From: CAZLMW01 sp964560875
Lineage (GTDB): Bacteria > Myxococcota_A > UBA9042
DNA: 12,149 nt
Reading direction: 5' to 3'
Assembly (NCBI GenBank): GCA_964560875.1
Contig: CAZLMW010000183.1
Span: 1-12,149, forward strand
Shown in pieces: positions 1-5,670 of this stretch. Each line of letters starts with the position of its first letter. Position 1 is the stretch's first letter. Both the position numbers and the translations under genes were made by a program. Below the pieces are notes generated by a model, which was given only the letters and a program-made list of their open reading frames with translations, searched no databases and had not been told where the DNA came from.

Positions 1-73
1 CGCATCTACGTTTGGTGACGACATGAAAGCCGTCGTTCCAGAAGAGCCGCACCCGAACGATTCTACGTGCACT

Positions 74-610
74 TCACCCAACTGCGCACGACCCGGACCA
101 GTCTCTCGGTGACCAGCTCTCGCCAAACGGCGCCAACAGCTCGTTGACCTTGGCCACGTCGATGTCTGCGCACTCGTCCGCGATGATGGCGATGTCGGCG
201 CGGTCACGCGGGCGGTCGGCGAGGACTTTGAGGGCGACAAGATGCTCAACCGGCGTGATCCGCACGACGCCGGTAGCCGTCTCGATAGCGCGGGCGTCGT
301 CGGCGGCCCCAATCTGCAGCGGCACCTCGGCGTCCACGAGGTCAGCGAACGTGCCAAAGCAATGGATTCTCAGATGCCATGGCCTCTTCCGCTCCACCGT
401 CCAACCTTTGTCTTGCGCGAGCTGCGCCAGTCGCTCTTTCTCGCCGGGTCCATACGCCACCAAGAAGTCCACATCCTGGGTGTACGCACGACTCGCGTAA
501 TACATCACGGCCACGCCGCCTATCAGCGCATGCCGCGGTGCTGTACTCCGGAGCAGCTCGCTGACCGCGATCAGGATTTGCTCAAGGGCGAGCCGATCGT
601 AGACGGGCAT
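74..610 (-). CDS. Nucleotidyltransferase-fold protein (MNT / AbiEii / DUF6036-like)
   Basis: This 178-residue protein has the signature of minimal nucleotidyltransferases. A GG pair at residues 31-32 is followed by R41, T44 and the metal-binding D46-x-D48 (DVDFLV), with a possible third carboxylate at D90 or D93. A C-terminal segment contains P120-x-E, K128 and RDRAD (135-139), a pattern common in AbiEii/DUF6036-type proteins. Members of this fold transfer nucleotides to proteins or tRNA, and several act as toxins; the substrate here is unknown. The ATG at 610 is preceded by GGAGG four bases upstream, which supports the start. It overlaps the end of the upstream 86-aa gene by 29 bp, so translational coupling is likely. 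No signal peptide or membrane segment is visible. The fold is fairly certain; the toxin role is inference. Confidence 0.82.
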   Translation of the reverse strand: MPVYDRLALEQILIAVSELLRSTAPRHALIGGVAVMYYASRAYTQDVDFLVAYGPGEKERLAQLAQDKGWTVERKRPWHLRIHCFGTFADLVDAEVPLQIGAADDARAIETATGVVRITPVEHLVALKVLADRPRDRADIAIIADECADIDVAKVNELLAPFGESWSPRDWSGSCAVG

Positions 611-842
611 GCAGCCTCCGCAATTGCTCGGTCTTCTCGTCGGGGTCGGTCCGCTTCGCCATCGCCAAACGCCGTAGGTCGTCGCGGGTCAAGGTCCGTG
701 GCTGGTCGTGGTTCGGTTCGGAAGCCGCGGAGCCATGCCGGGCGCGCAACCAGGCCTTGCGAGCGGCCGGCGTCATCGACCGCCAGCGTTGTGACGTCAT
801 CGGTGACTCGTCCGCGGCGTTTTCGGTTCGATCGGTAGTCAC
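582..842 (-). CDS. Small charged helical protein, likely partner/antitoxin of the nucleotidyltransferase
   Basis: An 86-residue, Arg-rich protein that I do not recognise as a named family. It has an N-terminal segment with W and M followed by a basic helix (about residues 16-35), a Pro/His-containing linker, and a C-terminal charged helix from TRDDLRR to the end. No Cys, signal peptide or membrane segment is seen. The chosen start is GTG at 842, because a perfect GGAGGT lies four bases upstream; the longer ATG starts at 869 and 914 lack such a site. It precedes the nucleotidyltransferase gene and overlaps it by 29 bp in another frame, the usual layout of toxin-antitoxin or enzyme-regulator pairs. 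An antitoxin role is an inference from this layout only. Confidence 0.62.
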   Translation of the reverse strand: MTTDRTENAADESPMTSQRWRSMTPAARKAWLRARHGSAASEPNHDQPRTLTRDDLRRLAMAKRTDPDEKTEQLRRLHARLRSARP

Positions 843-846
843 AGAT

Positions 847-852
847 ACCTCC
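847..852 (-). promoter_or_regulatory. Shine-Dalgarno site GGAGGT deciding a GTG start
   Basis: Read on the minus strand this is GGAGGT, followed by ATCT and then GTG at 842-840. It is the best ribosome-binding site near the small helical gene, so the GTG start is preferred over in-frame ATG codons further upstream. Confidence 0.7.
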
Positions 853-974
853 GGTGGAGAAGGTACCATGTCCGCCACCGGGAACCGCCCGCAACAGCGA
901 GTCGATCGCGGCAAGTCGCAACCCGTCTCGTCGACTTCGCGGTGAGTCGAGGGGCCTGTGGTACGATCTTGGCG

Positions 975-2603
975 ATGAGTGGGCCTACTCGCGAACAGCT
1001 CCTACGGCCGCAGGTATCGAGTCGCCTGGCTCGGGCCTGGGCAACCGTGCTCGAACGGCGGTTTGGTGAGCAGTTTCTGCGCGAAGCCGTGACCGAGGCT
1101 GGGCTCGATGTCGAGCACATCCGGCGGATGGACGGCTGGCTCAGCAAACGCTTTGTCATCGACCTGGCCAACATCGTCGTGCGGCGCGTAACCGGGCTGG
1201 AAGAGCCGCCGCCTTATGACCATCCGATCTGGCAACTCTGGGTCGAGGTCGGCCGCCAGACGGTGCGGCCCGAGTCGTTGGGCCCGATGTATGCGGTGAT
1301 GCGTGCGCTCGGTGCGCCGGGTCCCTGCATGCGGCAGCTCGCGATGCTGCTGAACACGGAGAGCAAGCTGTTTCACACGGCCAAGCTCGAGCAAGGCTAC
1401 GGGCGCGTCGTCTTCGAGATGCGCGACCTCATCCCCGACGAACCCGATTCGCCGGCGATTTGCTGGCAGACGCGCAGCGGCATCGGGATGGTGCCGACGA
1501 TTTGGGGGTTGCCGCCTTGCGAGGTCGACCATCCGCGCTGCCGATTTCAGGGCGACGAGGTCTGCGTTTACGAGTTCCGCTTCGTGGAACGGTCCATCCT
1601 GCGCACGCTTTCGGCGCCCTTATCGACGATCGGCGGCGCGTTGCTCGGCGCTGGTGTGGCCGCGTGGACCCAATGGGACCTGGCAACCGCGATGGCGGTG
1701 GGCGGACTTGCCGGACTGGCTCTTGAAAGGACCTTGCGAATGCGCGCGATCGAGGCGGTGGGTCGCGACGAGGATGTCGGCGCATTTGAGCTCTTGCAGG
1801 CGGCGAACTTGCGGTATGTCGAGCTATGGCAGCAGACCGAACAGCTGCGCGCCACGATTCGGAGCAACCGGCGACTCGGACGCTTTGTGCCCGAACAGGT
1901 CGCCCGACAGCTTACGACCACCGAGGACGCGCCTGAGCTCGGCGGCAAGAGCGCGGATGTGACGGTGCTGTTCGCCGACCTCGAGGGCTATTCACAGGTC
2001 AGTGAAGCGCTCGCGCCGCCCGAAGTGCTCGAGCTTCTCAACAGCTACTTCGCGTTGATGAACGACGTCGTCAGCACGTACGGCGGCAGCGTCATCGAGT
2101 ACACGGGTGACGGCATGTTGGTCGTTTTTGGCGCCCCCGAGCCGCGCGAAGACCACGCCGAAGCCGCTGTCCGCTGCGCCCTCGCGATGCATCACCGACT
2201 GCGAGAGACCGCCGCCGCGTTTTCGACCGAAACGACCGACGCGTCCGAGCTTCACAGCCGAGTAGCCATGCTACGAGCCCGCGTGGGCGTGCATTCGGGT
2301 GAAGTTGTCGCCGGCAACGTGGGCGTGGACAGACGCATGAAATACAGCGTCGTCGGCGACACGGTGAACGTCGCGGCGCGGCTCGAGCAGATGAACAAGG
2401 ACCTTGGCACCCGCATCCTGGTGAGCGGCTCGACGATCCTGCGCTTGCCCGAAGAGCTGGTTTCCCAGTCGACACCCCACGGAGCCCACCAGGTCAAAGG
2501 TCGCAAACGGCCGGTGGATGTGTACGCGTTCGCGGCGGCCGAACGTCGACGCGGCCTGTGGCGCAAAGAGCAGGACACCGACCTGTACCTCAAGCTGCAC
2601 TGA
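975..2603 (+). CDS. Class III nucleotide cyclase with V4R-like N-terminal domain and two membrane segments
   Basis: A 542-residue protein predicted to make a cyclic nucleotide from NTP. Residues 1-205 form a helical then cysteine-containing domain (C163, C182, C189, C197, with a G-D-E-V-C motif) that resembles V4R/4-vinyl-reductase-type ligand-binding domains. Two hydrophobic stretches (about 215-231 and 236-251) form a membrane hairpin. A short linker, possibly coiled (about 268-300), leads to the catalytic domain (about 325-520). Visible catalytic residues are metal-binding D335 (FADLEGY) and D379 (TGDGM), and transition-state N465 and R469 (NVAAR). The substrate-selecting Lys of adenylate cyclases is replaced by E375, and S458 sits at the partner position. 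The ATG at 975 was chosen because the fold starts there. A GTG at 942 would add 11 residues without a good ribosome site. A TACGAT box at 962-967 would even allow a leaderless transcript. Confidence 0.9.
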   Translation: MSGPTREQLLRPQVSSRLARAWATVLERRFGEQFLREAVTEAGLDVEHIRRMDGWLSKRFVIDLANIVVRRVTGLEEPPPYDHPIWQLWVEVGRQTVRPESLGPMYAVMRALGAPGPCMRQLAMLLNTESKLFHTAKLEQGYGRVVFEMRDLIPDEPDSPAICWQTRSGIGMVPTIWGLPPCEVDHPRCRFQGDEVCVYEFRFVERSILRTLSAPLSTIGGALLGAGVAAWTQWDLATAMAVGGLAGLALERTLRMRAIEAVGRDEDVGAFELLQAANLRYVELWQQTEQLRATIRSNRRLGRFVPEQVARQLTTTEDAPELGGKSADVTVLFADLEGYSQVSEALAPPEVLELLNSYFALMNDVVSTYGGSVIEYTGDGMLVVFGAPEPREDHAEAAVRCALAMHHRLRETAAAFSTETTDASELHSRVAMLRARVGVHSGEVVAGNVGVDRRMKYSVVGDTVNVAARLEQMNKDLGTRILVSGSTILRLPEELVSQSTPHGAHQVKGRKRPVDVYAFAAAERRRGLWRKEQDTDLYLKLH

Positions 2604-2644
2604 TCCCGCACGCTCGCGTCGAGCAGGCGCCCCATTGGAGAGAT

Positions 2645-3790
2645 ATGGCCATCCGAGAGAAGCTGCGACGCATCCGCGAGACCGCGCCCCCGCTCAAAGA
2701 GGCGCTGGAGTCCGGCAATGTCCGCGTGCTGCGCAATATGCTCGGGCCGGCCTGGCGCGGGTTCGTCCAGCAACGCGGCAAGAGCAGCGCGACCACGACC
2801 GTCGACCTCAGCTATCCGGCGACGTTCATCTGGGACTACGAGCGCGAGAGCCCGTCGATGGCCCGGCTCTACGAAGCGGCCAAGAAGAAGCAATGGAACG
2901 CGACGACCGACGTGGACTGGGGCATCGACGTCGACCCGCTCAACCCCGAAGTCCCGCTCCTCCCCGACCGCTGGGTGCCGATGGCGAAACACCCGACGTG
3001 GTCCAAGCTCACCGAAAAAGAACAAACCATGCAGCGCCACGCGATCATGTCGTGGCTGCTGTCGCAGTTCTTGCACGGCGAACAAGGCGCCCTTTTTGCG
3101 TCCGCCCAGGTCGTCGAGGCCGTGCCGTGGATGGACGCCAAGCTCTACGGCAGCACCCAGGTCGTCGACGAGGGCCGCCACGTCGAGGTCTTTCACGGCT
3201 ACCTGACGCGCAAGCTCAACAAGCTCTACGAGATCGACGACAACCTCTACACGGTCATCGACGCGCTGATGACCGACAACCGCTGGGACCTCAAGTTCCT
3301 CGGCATGCAGATCATGATCGAGGGCCTGGCGCTCGGCGCATTCTCTGCGATCCGCAACGCGACCAACGAGCCGCTGCTCAAGGACATCCTCAAGTACGTC
3401 ATCACCGACGAAGCGCGCCACGTGCACTACGGCGTACTGGCCCTATCGCGCTTCTACAAAGAGCTTGGCGACGACGAACGCGCCGAACGCGAGGACTGGG
3501 CCTACGAGGTGTCCCGCATGCTGCGCAACCGGTTCCTGGCGCGCGAGGTCTACCACGAGTATTGGACGTCCCACATGAGCCTTGCCGAGTGGGATCAGCT
3601 GGTCCTGCAGAGCGACCTCATGGCGCTGTTCCGGGAGACCTTGTTCAAGCGAATCGTGCCCAACCTGCGGAAGATTGGCCTGCTTTCCGACCGGATTCGC
3701 CCGCGCTACGAACAGCTCGGCGTCTTGCACTTCGAACACGGCAAAGCGGCCGATGAGATCGGGCACGTGTCGGAGTTGCTGGGTCCGTAG
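2645..3790 (+). CDS. Ferritin-like diiron oxygenase (AurF-like)
   Basis: A 381-residue helical protein with two copies of the E-x28-D-E-x2-H pattern typical of AurF/CmlI-type diiron N-oxygenases and related ferritin-like enzymes. The presumed iron ligands are E146, E176 and H179 (DEGRH), then E226, E256 and H259 (DEARH). No signal peptide or membrane segment is seen, so it is probably cytosolic. AurF relatives oxidise arylamines, while other ferritin-like diiron proteins hydroxylate or desaturate; the substrate here cannot be told. The ATG at 2645 is preceded by GGAGAG at suitable distance; the open frame upstream to 2558 lies inside the cyclase gene and is not expected to be coding. It begins 41 bp after the cyclase stop on the same strand, so the two are probably co-transcribed. 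No biosynthetic enzymes lie nearby, which argues for a housekeeping or signalling-linked oxidation over antibiotic synthesis. Confidence 0.85.
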   Translation: MAIREKLRRIRETAPPLKEALESGNVRVLRNMLGPAWRGFVQQRGKSSATTTVDLSYPATFIWDYERESPSMARLYEAAKKKQWNATTDVDWGIDVDPLNPEVPLLPDRWVPMAKHPTWSKLTEKEQTMQRHAIMSWLLSQFLHGEQGALFASAQVVEAVPWMDAKLYGSTQVVDEGRHVEVFHGYLTRKLNKLYEIDDNLYTVIDALMTDNRWDLKFLGMQIMIEGLALGAFSAIRNATNEPLLKDILKYVITDEARHVHYGVLALSRFYKELGDDERAEREDWAYEVSRMLRNRFLAREVYHEYWTSHMSLAEWDQLVLQSDLMALFRETLFKRIVPNLRKIGLLSDRIRPRYEQLGVLHFEHGKAADEIGHVSELLGP

Positions 3791-3872
3791 CCGTGCGCGG
3801 CGCAAACAGTGAGGCGTTTCCGCTCCCTCGGGCTCATGGCCCCTGACTGTCCACGGCATCATCCGGTCGGCC

Positions 3873-3894
3873 CCGGATCCCGTTCGGGATCCGG
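3873..3894. terminator. Perfect 10-bp hairpin after the diiron gene, possible terminator
   Basis: CCGGATCCCG and CGGGATCCGG pair perfectly around a two-base TT centre, 82 bp after the diiron stop codon. The 10-bp direct repeat ATCCGGTCGG flanks it (3861-3870 and 3889-3898, the second overlapping the right arm). There is no T-run, so a classical intrinsic terminator is not proven. It could also be a REP-type palindrome or a transcript-end stabiliser. Confidence 0.4.
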
Positions 3895-3948
3895 TCGGCG
3901 AACCTTCTTCGCAGAACCGCCTGGAGTGTGCTGGATTTCAACGGGGGA

Positions 3949-4027
3949 GATGGTGCCCGGCGGTGATGGTGCACGGCGGAGATGGTGCACGGCGGTGATG
4001 TGCACGGCGGTGATGGTGCACGGCGGC
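3949..4027. repeat. 16-bp tandem repeat, five units
   Basis: Units read GATGGTGCACGGCGGT with small changes. They start at 3949, 3965, 3981, 3997 (one base short) and 4012. Unit 1 has CCC for CAC, and the last base varies between T, A and C. The one-base deletion in unit 4 shows that it is not held in a reading frame. Confidence 0.9.
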
Positions 4028-4029
4028 AA

Positions 4030-4121
4030 GGGGTCTGACCCTTTCATATTACTTTTTCCAACGAAAGAACACGGCCGTCCGAGTGTTTGGATGAAAATGT
4101 AATATGAAAGGGTCCGTCCCC
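4030..4121. mobile_element. 92-bp palindromic MITE/REP-like element
   Basis: A perfect 16-bp inverted repeat joins 4037-4052 (GACCCTTTCATATTAC) to 4099-4114. It extends outward as imperfect GGGG...CCCC ends with two mismatches. The left end also contains GGGTC-T-GACCC, a small palindrome of its own, and the centre has ACGGCCGT (4071-4078). The arms are clearly AT-richer than the surrounding DNA. No transposase is encoded. The ends resemble sequences that accompany REP-associated tyrosine transposases, but that link is from memory, not from a search. Confidence 0.6.
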
Positions 4122-4284
4122 CGATCGCTTCACACACCCCGTACCGGACCGATCCCGACGGGCGGACGTGCACGAAGATGACGGACGCCTGCGGTGAAGA
4201 TACCGCGTTCTGCCTTCCCGACGGCGTTACCCCGGGAACGATCTCGTGGGGCAAATGAAGTAGCTGCGACGCGAACCCGCGACC

Positions 4285-5370
4285 TCAACGCACAACGGCC
4301 ACGATGCGACCGCTCTTGACGATCGCCAGCCGGTAGCCGCGCTCAACGAGCCCAAGCGCGGCCGAGTCCACCTGCTCCTGGCGCACCACGATGACCCGCG
4401 CCGCGCCGCCGGAACCGGTGACGGCTTCTTCGAACCGCGGGTCTTCCCTATCGAGCACAAGGTGGGTAACCGGCGTCGCAGTCGGCGCGAGCTCCAGGCT
4501 CGCTTGCTCGGCGATGCGCTCGAGCCGCTCCGTCGGCAACGACTCCACGGACAGCCCCCACGGCGCGCCGTCGATGCCGCCGCCTGCGGCCAGCCATTGT
4601 TCGGTCCGCGCATGGCGCTCGAGCGGAATGCGGTTGGCGAGACGCTCCTCGGGCTCGAATCTGTGTGGCTGCACGAGGTGCTGCTCCGAGCCGATACGCA
4701 GTCCGAAGCTGCGCAGCTGGCTGGCGAAGCTCCGCGCGATGAGGTCGCCCCAGGGATCGTGGTCGACGATCCCAAGCAGGTGCACCGGCGCATCGACGCC
4801 GGCCTCCGTCGTCGCCATCGTCGCGTGAAGCTGGGCCACGGTGAACTCACTCGTGCACGCGCTCGGCATCCCGCCAAGGGCCACGAACGAGACGCCAAGC
4901 CGCTTGTGCAGACGCAACAGCAGGCGAAGCTGGGCGGCCTTCTCGGCGAACACCAGCACCCGCGGCCGCAGCAATCCGATGCCGCGATTGCGCCAGTTCT
5001 CGTCGGTGAAGCCGAAGTCGGCATACGAGAGCAGGTGCTTGCCCTCGATCAGCGACGCGAGCACCTCGGAGGTCGCCCGGTCCGGGTCCTTGCGGCTCCA
5101 CAGGTCCGGCGCGACGCGGCTGAGTACGGGCTTGACCTCTCGATACCAGAAGGTCCGCACGTTGCCCTCGATCTCCGGGTCGTCGCCGCGGCGAATCCGC
5201 TGCCAGGAGCGGTGGACGAGGCACTTGATGAGCCGCGTGACCATCAACCGGCCTGTGCGCGCGCTGCTGAACGCGGCCAGCAGCTCGTCGCCCGTCATCG
5301 CTGCGGGGTCGCGGTCTGGTTGCAGCACTCCGGAGGCGCGGAGCCAGCGTGTGCGTTGGGCATCGTCCAT
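4285..5370 (-). CDS. TOPRIM-domain protein resembling topoisomerase VI subunit A / Spo11
   Basis: A 361-residue protein. Residues about 138-230 fit a TOPRIM fold of the TopoVI-A/Spo11 kind: acidic E143 (FAEK), a GGMPS loop (166-170), then D203-H-D205-P-W-G. The following segment (RSFASQLRSFGL) resembles that family's IxxxF region. An upstream RTFWYR motif (72-77) offers Y76 as a candidate DNA-attacking tyrosine, less certain because the N-terminal part is divergent. No ATPase B-subunit gene is nearby in this window. If active it would cut or bind DNA; alternatives are a DUF2220/JetD-like or OLD-like nuclease, but the DxDPxG motif favours TopoVI-A. The ATG at 5370 is the first start matching the conserved-looking body; only a weak AGGATG lies upstream. 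A perfect palindrome lies 41 bp before the start and may be its operator. Confidence 0.72.
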   Translation of the reverse strand: MDDAQRTRWLRASGVLQPDRDPAAMTGDELLAAFSSARTGRLMVTRLIKCLVHRSWQRIRRGDDPEIEGNVRTFWYREVKPVLSRVAPDLWSRKDPDRATSEVLASLIEGKHLLSYADFGFTDENWRNRGIGLLRPRVLVFAEKAAQLRLLLRLHKRLGVSFVALGGMPSACTSEFTVAQLHATMATTEAGVDAPVHLLGIVDHDPWGDLIARSFASQLRSFGLRIGSEQHLVQPHRFEPEERLANRIPLERHARTEQWLAAGGGIDGAPWGLSVESLPTERLERIAEQASLELAPTATPVTHLVLDREDPRFEEAVTGSGGAARVIVVRQEQVDSAALGLVERGYRLAIVKSGRIVAVVR

Positions 5371-5410
5371 GCGCGTCAGGTTGACATCCTCGGGTCCTGA
5401 ACGCGAGCGG

Positions 5411-5434
5411 CAATTTTGTACAGGTACAAAATTG
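5411..5434. promoter_or_regulatory. Perfect 24-bp palindrome, likely operator of the TOPRIM gene
   Basis: CAATTTTGTAC and GTACAAAATTG are exact reverse complements around a central AG. The site is AT-rich in a GC-rich setting and lies 41-64 bases upstream of the TOPRIM start, where a promoter is expected. On the minus strand its right half (TACAAAAT) could double as a -10 region. A dimeric repressor is likely; I cannot name it. Confidence 0.6.
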
Positions 5435-5446
5435 ACGATCACGTTT

Positions 5447-5595
5447 GGCCGATTCTCAGAGCGTAGCGTTGGACGTCTCAGGTACGTCCCTTTTCCCCTT
5501 TCGGGAGAAACCGTGTGCCACGCGCAAATAATTTCAGTTAGTTGCGAGAGTAAAAGGAATAAGGACGTACCTGAGAACGCTACGCTTGATCGGCC
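5447..5595. mobile_element. 149-bp imperfect inverted-repeat element (MITE/REP-like)
   Basis: The ends GGCCGAT (5447-5453) and ATCGGCC (5589-5595) are inverted. Inside, AGCGTAGCGTT (5460-5470) and CTCAGGTACGTCC (5477-5489) pair with the continuous right arm 5563-5586. The left arm carries an extra GGACGT (5471-5476), which itself can pair with ACGTCC (5484-5489). The AT-rich interior, about 5520-5562, differs from the surroundings. No gene is inside. The whole sits between two divergent genes and may carry or displace their promoters. Confidence 0.6.
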
Positions 5596-5670
5596 AGCGG
5601 CACGTCCCAACTTGACGGCGACCCGGGCGTCATGTCACGACGTTCGACCTTCCCGCGACCGGAGACTGCT

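Larger units (their letters stand above)
3791..4284. other. Gene-free interval of 494 bp rich in repeats
   Basis: The interval lies between the diiron gene and the convergent end of the TOPRIM gene. It holds a perfect hairpin (3873-3894), a 16-bp tandem repeat (3949-4027) and a palindromic 92-bp element (4030-4121). The open frames that cross it have low-complexity or repeat-driven translations and no ribosome sites. Beyond 4122 nothing could be supported. Confidence 0.7.

Noticed and set aside
1..73. Possible gene end at the left edge
   Set aside because: Short open stretches exist in some frames but none shows motifs or a coding pattern that can be supported.
942..974. GTG start at 942 for the cyclase
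   Set aside because: No ribosome site precedes it and the added 11 residues look unlike the helical domain that begins at the ATG at 975; kept only as an alternative.
2252..3427. 391-aa open frame on the minus strand
   Set aside because: It lies opposite the end of the cyclase and most of the diiron gene, whose motifs are clear. Its translation has no recognisable domain and is rich in Val, Asp, Arg and His as expected of an antisense frame.
3949..4027. Possible CRISPR array
   Set aside because: Units are directly adjacent 16-mers with no spacers and no cas genes nearby.
3859..4254. 131-aa open frame on the minus strand in the repeat-rich interval
   Set aside because: It runs through the palindromic element and the 16-bp repeats, and no good ribosome site precedes it.
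4178..4258. 26-codon plus-strand frame with two cysteines
   Set aside because: No ribosome site, very short, no sign of conservation that can be seen from one sequence.
5411..5434. LexA box before the TOPRIM gene
   Set aside because: The half-sites (TTTTGTAC) do not match LexA motifs I know well enough to assert, so no regulator is named.
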